A stretch of 39,332 nt of DNA from Candidatus Zhuqueibacterota bacterium (GCA_016928775.1 JAFGKD010000054.1:64001-103332); one strand, 5' to 3'; counted from the stretch's first letter, positions 7,992 to 17,018 are shown. Notes: generated by a model not told the origin, from the letters alone. Translations and numbers: made by a program.

Positions 7992-9386
7992 TTAGTTGCT
8001 GCCCTGCAAAGCAAACTCGAGTGCCGATGTCGTGGTATAGTATTTTGTGATCATGTTTGGCACTTCCCATTCCGGCAGTTCACCATCAATTAAAAACTGC
8101 AAATATTTTTGTGTGACCTGGCCAAAGTGGGCTTCGTGGCCGACCCGGTACTTTTCCGGGATCGAGATGTGCCATGAATTACCAGCCTGCTCAAGATCAA
8201 CGCCGGGAAATTCCTGCGCTATTTGCTTGATCGCATCGGCGAGCGTTGCGGAAAATTGCGGGTCATCCACGACGGGCTCTACATATAATTCCGCCCGGTA
8301 ATTTTGTTCTTTGCCCTGTCGGATGACAACATTCGCTTTGCTTCCGCGCATAATGGAAAAATGAGTGTCACCGCCACCCGCTGGCGCCTCATAATTCCAG
8401 ATCACCGACACCTTGGCGTGAATCCCCTTGAGCTGGTAAACAAATTCGCCATTTGAATAGACTGATAAAACACCATCCCGTACATTGGGCTGCAAAAAGT
8501 CGGGAAATTCTGGCAGGTCCGTCACGCGTTCGAACTGGGCTCGATTGATTTCGGTTACCCAGCGTTTGGCGCTGAGCATTTTGACATCGGTGCTATCCAG
8601 TATCTTCTCCGGAAAACACTCCCATTGAATCAAATCAACAAGATGCGTCGCAACATCAACAATGCCTTCTCCTTGCTGGGTGGTATCAAAGTACCAGGCC
8701 GGACGTTTGATTGGATTACCGGACACATACTTGAAAAAATGGTGCACGCTTTCTTTGGTCACGGCCGGCTGTTCAGGTGACCCTTCAACCAGCTCGCCAA
8801 AAACCTCCGTCATATGCGCCAGCTTTTTTTGCAGCAAAGTGGTAATTTCATACCGCTCAGTCATGATATCATACAATAATACATCATGCGCCGCTGCTGA
8901 AGCGAACGCTTCTTTGAGCATTTCAAATCCACTCTTGTTGATGCACATCGGCTTGTCCGCTAATACATTGATGCTGGCATCCACCGCGGCTTTGATATAT
9001 TGGGTTTTGTTACGATTATTGCCGGCCGTGATCATGACATTGCCCGGTTTCTCGGTTAACATTCTGTCGAAAAAGTCGTCGCCGCGATAAACCGTCAGCT
9101 TCCATGCTGTTGGATTTTCCGTCCTTGTATTAAAGCCGTTTATTCGATTGATATGGTCCTCAACATCCGAACCTTCCGGAGCATAAATATGAACGAGAGA
9201 ATCGACCTGTTCGTACATTGTCTTTTGCACCAGAGCTGCATGAAAATGGCCGGGATCCAATGTCATCAGTTTGACTTCACCTTTGGCGCCAGTAAAAGTC
9301 ATGCTGGTTTCCTTTCCAGTTGAACAAGAGAGAAAGAGAATCATCAAACACAGTGTCAGTAACGTTGCGAGAATTTTGCGAATCAT
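7992..9386 (-). CDS. Gfo/Idh/MocA-type oxidoreductase-like lipoprotein
   Basis: Resembles NAD(P)-dependent sugar dehydrogenases of the Gfo/Idh/MocA superfamily, 464 residues, with a large C-terminal domain like the 'putative oxidoreductase C-terminal' family seen in Bacteroidota. The N-terminus is a lipoprotein signal (FLSC, Cys21) without twin arginines, so export by Sec to the envelope is predicted. The usual GxGxxG turn is replaced by DPGHFHAAL at about 44-52; the conserved lysine motif survives as DKP (144-146). Whether it binds a nicotinamide cofactor is therefore open. It sits 27 bases downstream of the Tat-exported TIM-barrel gene and has GGGAG upstream of ATG. The two are probably one operon acting on extracellular sugars. 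Confidence 0.82.
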   Translation of the reverse strand: MIRKILATLLTLCLMILFLSCSTGKETSMTFTGAKGEVKLMTLDPGHFHAALVQKTMYEQVDSLVHIYAPEGSDVEDHINRINGFNTRTENPTAWKLTVYRGDDFFDRMLTEKPGNVMITAGNNRNKTQYIKAAVDASINVLADKPMCINKSGFEMLKEAFASAAAHDVLLYDIMTERYEITTLLQKKLAHMTEVFGELVEGSPEQPAVTKESVHHFFKYVSGNPIKRPAWYFDTTQQGEGIVDVATHLVDLIQWECFPEKILDSTDVKMLSAKRWVTEINRAQFERVTDLPEFPDFLQPNVRDGVLSVYSNGEFVYQLKGIHAKVSVIWNYEAPAGGGDTHFSIMRGSKANVVIRQGKEQNYRAELYVEPVVDDPQFSATLADAIKQIAQEFPGVDLEQAGNSWHISIPEKYRVGHEAHFGQVTQKYLQFLIDGELPEWEVPNMITKYYTTTSALEFALQGSN

Positions 9387-9413
9387 TGTGATCTCCCTAT
9401 TTTTGATTCGTGA

Positions 9414-10247
9414 TTACATCATTGACATCACACCGCGCAAGAAACCAATAGACTCGGCTGAGCCAGGCAAGGGATCTTTTGCATCGGCTTCATATTCAAG
9501 AGAAACAATGCCCTGGTAGTTATGAGCAACCAGCGTTTTCATAAATTTGGGGATATCAATGATACCGCGGCCGATGACTATGGTTTTTCCTTCTTTCGCC
9601 GCTTTTGTCACATCTTTGATATGGATATCATGGACGCGATCTTTGAATTTGACAAATTCATCAGCCGGATCGAGGCCGAGGCGCTGCGTGTGGCCTATAT
9701 CGATGCACAGTCCCATGCGGATGTCACGATCTTTTACTTTCTCAAAAGCGCTTTCCGGGCTGGGATAAACCTCATCGCCCGGACCGTGGTTGTGTATAGC
9801 CAACAGGATGTCGTGTTCTTGCACTTTTTTCTCGACAAGATCGAGAAGATTGTGGTCTGGTACGCCAATGATCACGCGCATGCCGGCGGTCTTTGCGTAA
9901 TGAAACGCCTGGTGTACTTGTTCTTCATTCTTCATATAAATGACGCCGCCGCCGTACAAATCGAGGCCGGCATCAACAACTTTTTGGCGCACAGCTTTAA
10001 TCTGATCGTCCGAAGCGTCCAAGGGCAAGTGAAAGCTTTTAAAAGCAATTGTGGACAGGCCGAGTCGTTTTGTCATGGCGAGGCAGTCGTCCAGGTTATA
10101 TTCACGCAGCGTATAGGATGCCATACCAAGGGTTAACGGGGCTTCACCACCGTAGACGGCCGTCGAGCGCACACTACTCAACAGTGCGGCTGACGTCGCT
10201 GCAACACCGGCGGTTTTTATAAAGGTGCGCCGTGATAGCTGTTTCAT
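9414..10247 (-). CDS. Tat-exported sugar phosphate isomerase/epimerase-like TIM-barrel protein
   Basis: AP-endonuclease-2/xylose-isomerase-like TIM barrel, 277 residues, exported folded by the Tat pathway: SRRTFIK at 5-11 followed by an Ala/Ser-rich hydrophobic stretch to about residue 33. Likely metal ligands are H152/H154 (IHNHGP), D183 and H186 (CIDIGHT), H206/H209 (HDIHIKD) and a Glu in SLEYE near the end. Proteins of this fold work as isomerases, epimerases or, in 3-keto-glycoside routes, as eliminases; exported members commonly sit beside Gfo/Idh/MocA proteins as here. It is the first gene of a minus-strand pair driven by a sigma70-like promoter. The true substrate is unknown. Confidence 0.83.
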   Translation of the reverse strand: MKQLSRRTFIKTAGVAATSAALLSSVRSTAVYGGEAPLTLGMASYTLREYNLDDCLAMTKRLGLSTIAFKSFHLPLDASDDQIKAVRQKVVDAGLDLYGGGVIYMKNEEQVHQAFHYAKTAGMRVIIGVPDHNLLDLVEKKVQEHDILLAIHNHGPGDEVYPSPESAFEKVKDRDIRMGLCIDIGHTQRLGLDPADEFVKFKDRVHDIHIKDVTKAAKEGKTIVIGRGIIDIPKFMKTLVAHNYQGIVSLEYEADAKDPLPGSAESIGFLRGVMSMM

Positions 10248-10301
10248 AACGTTCTCCCATCATTTGTGTAGTTCATCACTTTGTTGTTATATAGACAAAT
10301 A

Positions 10302-10330
10302 ATTGTAGCTATTTCCGCATTGAATGTCAA
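10302..10330 (-). promoter_or_regulatory. Sigma70-type promoter for the minus-strand isomerase/oxidoreductase pair
   Basis: On the minus strand TTGACA (10330-10325) is separated by 17 bases from TACAAT (10307-10302). Both hexamers and the spacing are near consensus, and the predicted start lies about 45-50 bases before ATG 10247. It is in the divergent gap with the sigma54-type regulator gene. Confidence 0.68.
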
Positions 10331-10425
10331 GATGAAATGAGTTTTTTCCGAAGAGAAAAACATGGAGAAAGTGTTGAAATTTGGATATATTATCTATTGA
10401 GTTTGCATCCATAGCCGGAGAATGA

Positions 10426-11772
10426 GTGGACGAGTCGACCAAAATACTCATCGTTGACGATGACGAGATTTATCGCCATACCTACGCTCTGATTTTAGCT
10501 GAGAACGGTTACAATGTGACGGCGGCGGCGAATGGCGAAAAAGGCCTGGAACAACTTTATCGCGGTTTTTACTCTATTGTTTTTGTTGACTATCGGATGC
10601 CGGATATGGATGGCGTTGAATTTTTACGTCGCAGCAAGGCATTTGATCCATCAATTGATGTTGTGCTGATCACAGCCTTCGCCACGATAGAAACAGCGGT
10701 GGAGGCAATCAAACTCGGTGCTTATGATTATTTAAACAAACCGACAAAAGCTGAAAAACTGCTGGCATTGGTCAAGCGACTTGAAGAACGTCAACAATTA
10801 CTGCGTCGTACGGCGGGACATGCATTAAATTTAGACTTTGATGGCACCAATCTGAGCATTATCGGCGTGAGCGCCAAAATGCAGGAAATTTTTGAGATCA
10901 TCTCCAAGATCGCACCAACGGACAGTACGGTATTGATACTCGGCGAGAGTGGCACTGGCAAAGAATTGATCGCCAAAGCCATCCACGCCAATAGTCTGCG
11001 CCGAAAAAATCCATTTCTCACTATGGACTGTGGCACTTTGGTTGAATCGTTGTTTGAAAGCGAATTGTTCGGCCATGTCAAAGGTTCTTTCACCGGCGCA
11101 ATCGCCACGAAACATGGCGCTTTTGAATTGGCGCATGCTGGTACATTCTTCTTCGACGAAATCGGTAATATTTCGCTCAATGTACAAGCCAAAATACTGC
11201 GAGCCATTCAGGAGAAAGAAATTCGGCCGGTTGGCGGGATAAAGACAGTCGAGGTGGATGTTCGCGTCATTGCGGCAACGAACCTTGATCTGCTCAAAGC
11301 CGTGGATGAGGGGCGATTTCGCGAAGATCTGTATTATCGATTGAGTGTCATCCCCCTCTATTTGCCGCCCCTACGCGATCGTACAGAAGATATCCCTGAT
11401 CTGGTCAATCACTTTATCAAACGTTTTGCTATGAAGAAACGCGACAATATCGTCGTTGGCGTTTCGGACAAGACAATGGAGTATCTTTTGCACTATTCCT
11501 GGCCAGGCAATGTGCGGGAGCTGTCAAATGTCATTGAGCGGGCAGTGGTTTTGGAAGAGGATACCATTATTCATCCGGAAAGTTTGCCAATGCATGTACG
11601 AGGTGTCATGAAACAAGGTGCAGGGGATGATTTGCTGCCGCTCTCGGAAATGGAAAAACAGCATATTCGATATGTGTTGCACAAGACCAATTTTAATATC
11701 AGCAAAGCGGCGCGTATTTTAAAAATCGATCGCAAAACATTGTATGATAAAATAAAAAAATACGATCTTTAA
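10426..11772 (+). CDS. Sigma54-type response regulator (REC-AAA+-Fis)
   Basis: NtrC-family activator of 448 residues. The receiver domain has DDD at 11-13, phospho-acceptor D55 and K105; the AAA+ domain has Walker A GESGTGKE (173-180), the sigma54 loop as GSFTGA (220-225, Ala to Ser at position two), and Walker B FFFDEIGN. The Fis-type helix-turn-helix is at the very C-terminus (SKAARILKIDRKTLYDKI). The start is GTG 10426 with CCGGAG seven bases upstream. It is a paralogue of the regulator at 1764, same length and layout. It is divergent from the exported isomerase/oxidoreductase pair and 81 bases ahead of another exported TIM-barrel gene, so it may control this sugar module. No kinase is adjacent, and no clear sigma54 promoter was found nearby. 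Confidence 0.92.
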   Translation: MDESTKILIVDDDEIYRHTYALILAENGYNVTAAANGEKGLEQLYRGFYSIVFVDYRMPDMDGVEFLRRSKAFDPSIDVVLITAFATIETAVEAIKLGAYDYLNKPTKAEKLLALVKRLEERQQLLRRTAGHALNLDFDGTNLSIIGVSAKMQEIFEIISKIAPTDSTVLILGESGTGKELIAKAIHANSLRRKNPFLTMDCGTLVESLFESELFGHVKGSFTGAIATKHGAFELAHAGTFFFDEIGNISLNVQAKILRAIQEKEIRPVGGIKTVEVDVRVIAATNLDLLKAVDEGRFREDLYYRLSVIPLYLPPLRDRTEDIPDLVNHFIKRFAMKKRDNIVVGVSDKTMEYLLHYSWPGNVRELSNVIERAVVLEEDTIIHPESLPMHVRGVMKQGAGDDLLPLSEMEKQHIRYVLHKTNFNISKAARILKIDRKTLYDKIKKYDL

Positions 11773-11853
11773 TTCTCCTGTTGAATTTATCCCTGAAAAT
11801 GCCCATTTTTACATGTATTTTCATCATGTTCACAATCAAAAAGGGAGCAAACA

Positions 11854-12768
11854 ATGTCAAAAAAAATGAATCCATGCCGTCGCGATTTCTTAAAGACCAG
11901 TTTAGCAACCAGTATCTCCTTTACCGCGCTCGGTTTTTCAACCTGCTCCGCGCAAAAGGAAACAATAAAATCCGGTGCGGGTATGCAATTCGGGCTTGTC
12001 ACCTATTTGTGGGGCAAAGACTGGGACTTGCCCACGCTGATCACCAATTGTGAAACGACCGATGTCCTGGGTGTTGAGCTGCGAACAGAGCATGCGCATG
12101 GCGTCGAACCGTCCCTCTCGGCTGCGGAACGTTTAGAGGTGAAAAAACGTTTCGCTGACAGTCCGGTCACCTGCCTGGGATATGGCTCGAATCAGGAATA
12201 TCATTCGCCCGATCCGGATGAGTTAAAGAGGCAGATTGATGGGAGTTTTGAGCTGATCAAGCTTTGCCATGATATTGGCGCAAGTGGTTTAAAAGTCAAG
12301 CCCAACACGCTGCCCGAAGGTGTGCCGCAGGAAAAAACCATCGGGCAAATCGGCGAGTCTCTCAATACGGTTGGCAAGTTCGCCCAGGATTATGGCCAGG
12401 AAATCCGGGTTGAGGTGCATGGCCGGCTCACTCAGCTTCCGGCCAATATGAATGCCATTTTTGAGCATGTGACCGAATCCAATGTGAAAATTTGCTGGAA
12501 TTGCAATGACCAGGATCTGGTGGATACCGGCCTCGAATATAATTTTAATATGCTCAAAAAATGGTTTGGCTCGACGGTTCATGTGCGTGAATTAAATATT
12601 GGAGATTACCCTTATCAGCAATTAATGGATTTGTTTGTTGGCATGGATTACGCGGGTTGGATTTTACTCGAAGCTCGCACCAATCCGGATGATCGGGTGG
12701 CGGCGCTGAAAGAGCAAAGACAGCTCTTCGCCGAGATGATTAAAAATGCGCAGGCGAAAATCGAATAA
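11854..12768 (+). CDS. Tat-exported sugar phosphate isomerase/epimerase-like TIM-barrel protein
   Basis: 304 residues. Twin-arginine signal CRRDFLKT (8-15), hydrophobic core to about residue 30; a cysteine at 31 (FSTC) makes a Tat lipoprotein possible. The mature part is a xylose-isomerase-like TIM barrel. Candidate metal ligands are E187/H189 (RVEVHGR), H243 and E246 (VHVREL) and the Glu of LLEAR. The segment CWNCNDQD (215-222) stands where relatives carry a D-x-x-H pair, so the metal site is unusual. ATG 11854 has AGGGAG upstream. It may be cotranscribed with the preceding sigma54-type regulator. Likely acts on a sugar or sugar derivative in the periplasm together with the genes at 7992-10247; inferred. 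Confidence 0.8.
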   Translation: MSKKMNPCRRDFLKTSLATSISFTALGFSTCSAQKETIKSGAGMQFGLVTYLWGKDWDLPTLITNCETTDVLGVELRTEHAHGVEPSLSAAERLEVKKRFADSPVTCLGYGSNQEYHSPDPDELKRQIDGSFELIKLCHDIGASGLKVKPNTLPEGVPQEKTIGQIGESLNTVGKFAQDYGQEIRVEVHGRLTQLPANMNAIFEHVTESNVKICWNCNDQDLVDTGLEYNFNMLKKWFGSTVHVRELNIGDYPYQQLMDLFVGMDYAGWILLEARTNPDDRVAALKEQRQLFAEMIKNAQAKIE

Positions 12769-12960
12769 GCTGAGCAACTGACAAGGCATACAGGTTTTTA
12801 TGAATCAGCAAATGATCATAAAAAAGGTGAATAAATCTAAAGAATTTTTTGTTAACCGGAACAATCTGTCCAATGTAAACGTAAGGAAACTGTCTTGAAT
12901 CCGCTTAACAACAATTGACAAACCAAAAAATTTTTCATCATTATTTAAGAGGAGGGCGAC

Positions 12961-15786
12961 ATGTCCCGTGACAAAATGTCCATTTTTGTCCTGTTTTTTC
13001 TTTTTATTGGCGTAACAAGTTCTTTTTATGCGCAGGAAAATCTTGATCTTGCCCGGAAACTGCCTGTCGATCCACAGGTAATAAGCGGCGAATTTGATAA
13101 TGGATTAAGATATATGATTCGAGTGAATGAAAAACCGCAAGATCGTGCCGAGGTTCGTCTAACCATTAACGCTGGCTCTATAGTCGAAGACGAAGACCAG
13201 CTCGGTTTTGCGCATCTTGGCGAGCACATGGCTTTTAATGGCACCAAAAATTTCCCGAAACAGGATTTGATCAATTATCTTGAATCCATCGGAATGAAAT
13301 TTGGGCCTGAAGTCAATGCTTACACAAGCTTTGATCAAGTCGTTTATATGCTGCAATTGCCCACTGATAGCCTCGAACAATTCGAAAAAGGTTTTCAAGT
13401 TTTGGAAGATTGGGCGCATCAGGTCAGCTACGACGAGGAGGAAATAAACAAAGAACGCGGTGTTGTCATTGAAGAATGGCGACTTGGGCGAGGCGCCAGC
13501 CAACGTATGCTCGATAAATGGCTACCTGTGCTTCTTAAAAATTCGCAATATGCCGTGCGCCTGCCGATTGGCAAAATAGAGCTTTTGGAAAATGACGACA
13601 ACGAGGCTGTCCGGCGCTTTTATAAAGAATGGTATCGCCCGGACCTCATGTCCGTTATTGCCGTGGGCGATTTTGATCCGGATTATGTCAAAGGATTGAT
13701 CGAAAAACATTTTGCCTCGATTCCCAAACCAGAGAATCCTCGTGAACGAATATTCTATCCGGTTCCCGATCATGAAGAAACCTTGTTTGCTATTGTGACC
13801 GATCCGGAAGCGCCGCGTACAGATATTCGCGTCTATTTCAAGCGTGATATTGAGATAGATGAGACGCTCGGTGATTATCGAGAATCCCTGGCCGAACAGT
13901 TGTACAATCAGATGCTCAACAATCGTTTGGATGAATTGCGTCAGCAGGCGGATCCACCCTTTATGTATGGCTATTCTGCCAGTGGACGCATCATTCGAAC
14001 AAAAGAGACCTATTTCCTCGGTGCCGGTGTTGAAGAAGATGGCATCAAACGCGGGCTTGACGCCCTGTTAACCGAAGGTTTTCGGGTGAAAAAATACGGC
14101 TTTGTTGAATCTGAATTGGCGCGAGCCAAGACAGCAACACTTCGACAGTATGAACAGGCTTACAACGAGAGAGATAAAACAGAATCCCGTCGTTATGCCG
14201 ATGAATATGTTAACCACGTTCTGGAATCGGAACCCATTCCCGGAATCGTCAGTGAGTATGAATACGTACAAGCATTATTACCAACAATCAAGCTGGCAGA
14301 AGTGAATGGGCTGGTTGATGAATTTCTCACCGATGGCAACAATGTTGTCATTGTCCAGGCTCCGGAAAAAGCCGGACTCGAAATTCCCTCAAAAGATGAA
14401 TTAGCCACGTTATTCACCGCTGCTGAAAATAAAGAGTTAGAGCCATATGACGACAAAGTATCGGATGAACCGTTGGTTGCCGAGCCGCCAAAGCCGGGAA
14501 CAATCGTTAACGAACGTAAAATCGAATCCCTGGATGTAACAGAATGGACGCTCTCCAACGGTACGCGCATCATGCTAAAAGCCACGGATTTCAAAAATGA
14601 TGAAATACAGTTTCAAGGCGGCCGATGGGGCGGACACTCAAATGCACCAACCGAGGATTATCTATCGGTGCGTGCGGCTTCAGCAATTATCAATTCGAGT
14701 GGCTGTGGAAATTTTGATCAGGTCACCCTGGATAAAAAGCTGACCGGAAAAATTGCCCGTGTATCGTCAAATGTCTCCGAGACGATGGAAACACTGAGCG
14801 GCAGCTGCTCTCCCAAAGATGTTGAGGCATTTTTTCAGCTTGTTTATTTGGCTTTCACTGCGCCGCGTATGGATGAAACCGCCTTTGAATCGTACAAAGC
14901 GCGCACAAAAGGATATCTCGAAAACCAGAACGCTATGCCGGAATATGTGTTCAGCGATTCGGTGACCTCTATCATACATCAGTATCATCCCAGGCGTTTA
15001 CCGTGGAAAGTGGACGACCTTGAAAAGATAGACCTTGAAACAGCATACAATTTTTACAAGAACCGATTTGCCGACGCTGGTGATTTCTATTTTATTCTCG
15101 TTGGTAATATCGATATGGAGGCAATCAAGCCACTTGTCCTGACTTATTTAGGCGGATTGCCGAGCTTGAATCGCGAAAATAGCAACAAAGATACAAAAGT
15201 AGCACTCCTGCCGGGAAAACATGAAAAAGTCATTTATAAAGGTATGGAAGAAAAGGCGCGCGTCCAAATCGTGCTGCATGGTGATTACGAATGGTCTCGG
15301 GAAAATAATTATGCTTTTCAATCCATGGCCCAGGTGCTTCGTATCAAGCTTCGCGAGACGATTCGCGAAGAAAAAAGCGGTACATACGGGATTGGGCTAT
15401 CCGCCTCAAGCTGGTTTACCCCTGAAGAGCACTATCGTATCACCATCGGGTGGGGCTGCGAGCCGTCGCGCGTTGATGAACTGACGGAAGCTGTTTATGC
15501 GGTCATTGACAGTGTGAAAAATTTCGGGCCGGATGACCTTGTGTTGACCAAAGTGCATGAGTCGCAGCTGCGCACCTTTGAGACGGATCTGGAAGAAAAT
15601 GGCTGGTGGAATGACCGTCTGGGTAATGCATACTGGGCGGATTACGATCACGAACTGATCATCAAAGTACCAGAGCAGATTGAGACACTTTCCAAAGAAA
15701 TGATCCAGGACGCAACGAATAAATATTTCACCTATGAGAATGTGGCTCGGTTTGTGTTGCTTCCCGAAGAAAAAAGTAGCAACTGA
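12961..15786 (+). CDS. M16 family zinc metallopeptidase (PqqL-like)
   Basis: Secreted or periplasmic zinc protease, 941 residues, the size of E. coli PqqL-type members with two fused M16 units. A signal peptide (about 1-24, ending SSFYAQ) precedes it. The inverted zinc motif HxxEH is H85-L-G-E88-H89, and the third ligand is E165 in NKERGVVIEE, 76 residues later, as the family requires. Residues about 200-500 form the M16 C-type domain; about 520-941 repeat the fold without an HxxEH motif, so that half is structural. ATG 12961 follows AGGAGGG. TTGACA at 12915-12920 may be a -35 box but no good -10 follows. Function: degradation of exported peptides, possibly imported through TonB systems. Confidence 0.92.
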   Translation: MSRDKMSIFVLFFLFIGVTSSFYAQENLDLARKLPVDPQVISGEFDNGLRYMIRVNEKPQDRAEVRLTINAGSIVEDEDQLGFAHLGEHMAFNGTKNFPKQDLINYLESIGMKFGPEVNAYTSFDQVVYMLQLPTDSLEQFEKGFQVLEDWAHQVSYDEEEINKERGVVIEEWRLGRGASQRMLDKWLPVLLKNSQYAVRLPIGKIELLENDDNEAVRRFYKEWYRPDLMSVIAVGDFDPDYVKGLIEKHFASIPKPENPRERIFYPVPDHEETLFAIVTDPEAPRTDIRVYFKRDIEIDETLGDYRESLAEQLYNQMLNNRLDELRQQADPPFMYGYSASGRIIRTKETYFLGAGVEEDGIKRGLDALLTEGFRVKKYGFVESELARAKTATLRQYEQAYNERDKTESRRYADEYVNHVLESEPIPGIVSEYEYVQALLPTIKLAEVNGLVDEFLTDGNNVVIVQAPEKAGLEIPSKDELATLFTAAENKELEPYDDKVSDEPLVAEPPKPGTIVNERKIESLDVTEWTLSNGTRIMLKATDFKNDEIQFQGGRWGGHSNAPTEDYLSVRAASAIINSSGCGNFDQVTLDKKLTGKIARVSSNVSETMETLSGSCSPKDVEAFFQLVYLAFTAPRMDETAFESYKARTKGYLENQNAMPEYVFSDSVTSIIHQYHPRRLPWKVDDLEKIDLETAYNFYKNRFADAGDFYFILVGNIDMEAIKPLVLTYLGGLPSLNRENSNKDTKVALLPGKHEKVIYKGMEEKARVQIVLHGDYEWSRENNYAFQSMAQVLRIKLRETIREEKSGTYGIGLSASSWFTPEEHYRITIGWGCEPSRVDELTEAVYAVIDSVKNFGPDDLVLTKVHESQLRTFETDLEENGWWNDRLGNAYWADYDHELIIKVPEQIETLSKEMIQDATNKYFTYENVARFVLLPEEKSSN

Positions 15787-15854
15787 TCATGTTGTTCTAT
15801 GCATAGCTTCCGGAGCTTCGAGCTCTTGTTTGAATAGAGTTTAAATGGAGATAA

Positions 15855-15900
15855 AAAAAAGCCCGCTACGCCAAAATTAATGAGCATAGCGGGCTTTTTT
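15855..15900. terminator. Bidirectional terminator between M16 protease and outer-membrane protein genes
   Basis: Perfect 14-bp inverted repeat: AAAAAAGCCCGCTA at 15855-15868 and TAGCGGGCTTTTTT at 15887-15900, with an 18-base loop. A-rich on the left and T-rich on the right, it suits both convergent genes. Confidence 0.88.
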
Positions 15901-15915
15901 CATCACTTAAAAATT

Positions 15916-16524
15916 TCACATCCCAAGTCCGAAGGTATAACCAACTCGAAGGCCAACATAGTTAAAATCCTCAACCACCATATAGAGCAAAGAGGCATCG
16001 ACGGATGACCAGCGTAAACCGATGATGGGAGAAACGCTGAATTTTGAGCTGGTCTCTTCCTCGTCAATGAGTTTTTGATCAACTGCTGTTCCCTCGTATG
16101 TGAAAGTAAAATTGTGCAGTCCGGCCTGGAAGCCAAAGTGAAATTTGGGACCAACGGGCAAACCAAATTCCCAACGTAATCCGGCTAAAATCGGAATGGC
16201 TGTCACGTGGGTGTTGGCTGTAACAGTCTCGGTGTTGCCGGCCAAATCAACTGCAAAGGAATATGACTGTTTGCCAAAGTCGAGGTAGCCAACATCTGCT
16301 GTCACGGTCAACAAAACCAGATCCGCCATGCCAAAAGCGGTCACTCCAAAACCTGTCGGATTGAATGTTTCACTCAGATCACCACTGCTGAGCTGATCAA
16401 AGGCGAGCGTTGCGGTGGGTTGCGTGATATTGGCATTCGCGCCAAAACGAAGACCAACAAGGGCAAACGATTGATGTGCAACGAACAGTATGAGCAGTGC
16501 AGTGACAAAGAGAATTTTTTTCAT
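15916..16524 (-). CDS. Small outer-membrane beta-barrel protein
   Basis: 202 residues with a clear signal peptide (about 1-21, cleaved after HQSFA). The rest alternates polar and hydrophobic residues with many Gly and aromatic residues and ends GLRVGYTFGLGM, as expected for an 8-stranded outer-membrane barrel of the OmpA/OmpW-like kind. No catalytic motif is seen, and a specific family is not recognised. ATG is preceded by GGAGGA. It is divergent from clpS; a likely promoter lies at 16621-16648. Confidence 0.75.
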   Translation of the reverse strand: MKKILFVTALLILFVAHQSFALVGLRFGANANITQPTATLAFDQLSSGDLSETFNPTGFGVTAFGMADLVLLTVTADVGYLDFGKQSYSFAVDLAGNTETVTANTHVTAIPILAGLRWEFGLPVGPKFHFGFQAGLHNFTFTYEGTAVDQKLIDEEETSSKFSVSPIIGLRWSSVDASLLYMVVEDFNYVGLRVGYTFGLGM

Positions 16525-16620
16525 GATAATTCCTCCAGTTTTACAGGTATCGATTTAAAATATTGAATAAGAAACGTTTTTTCTTTGTTAAGATGAACGC
16601 TCATTGCGATTGTTAGTGTA

Positions 16621-16648
16621 AAGATAGAAAGTATTCTTGCATTTTCAA
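16621..16648 (-). promoter_or_regulatory. Candidate promoter for the outer-membrane protein gene
   Basis: On the minus strand TTGAAA (16648-16643), a 16-base spacer, then TATCTT (16626-16621). It also fits the Bacteroidota-style TTTG plus TANNTTT pattern. It overlaps the plus-strand candidate promoter of clpS, so the two may compete. Confidence 0.4.
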
Positions 16649-16665
16649 ACAATAAATTATAGATT
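16633..16665 (+). promoter_or_regulatory. Candidate promoter for clpS-clpA
   Basis: ATTCTTGCATTT (16633-16644) contains a -35-like TTGCAT at 16637-16642; 17 bases later TAGATT (16660-16665) could be the -10. The same 12-mer precedes the gntR gene, where it has a better -10. The predicted leader to ATG 16704 is about 30 bases. Confidence 0.45.
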
Positions 16666-16703
16666 TAACGACAAAACTGCGTAATAGAAAATGTGAATGG
16701 AAA

Positions 16704-17018
16704 ATGAGCAAGCAGAACACTGAACTTCAAAGTGATGTTTTCACCCGGGAGGATGTGGGCATCGATGAGCCGCGGCTCTTTAAAGTTTTGCTGCATAATG
16801 ATAATTATACAACAATGGAATTTGTCGTCGAGGTACTGGAAACAGTGTTTCATAAGTCCCCGGTTGAGGCAACGCAGATCATGATGAATGTTCATCGAAA
16901 AGGACTGGGTGTCTGCGGTATCTATCCCTATGATGTCGCCGAGAGCAAAGTGGTGCAGGTGCACGTGTTAGCCAAACAAAAGCAATTTCCGCTAAAATGC
17001 AGCATGGAGGAGGCGTAA
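16704..17018 (+). CDS. clpS: ClpS adaptor of ClpA
   Basis: Adaptor delivering N-degron proteins to the ClpAP protease, 104 residues. After a disordered N-terminal tail (about 1-24) the ClpS core shows the family motifs LFKVLLHNDNYTTMEFVVEVL, split here as LFKVLLHNDNYT (25-36) followed by TMEFVVEVLETVF, then the helix with A-x-x-I-M-M-x-V-H and G-x-G-V-C-G. The Asn-Asp pair and the Met/His helix form the N-terminal-residue pocket. The stop codon directly abuts the ATG of clpA, so the two are translated together. The Shine-Dalgarno is weak (TGGAAA). Confidence 0.95.
   Translation: MSKQNTELQSDVFTREDVGIDEPRLFKVLLHNDNYTTMEFVVEVLETVFHKSPVEATQIMMNVHRKGLGVCGIYPYDVAESKVVQVHVLAKQKQFPLKCSMEEA

Noticed and set aside
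9522..10136. 204-codon plus-strand open frame
   Set aside because: Antisense shadow of the Tat-exported TIM-barrel gene, which has clear motifs on the minus strand.
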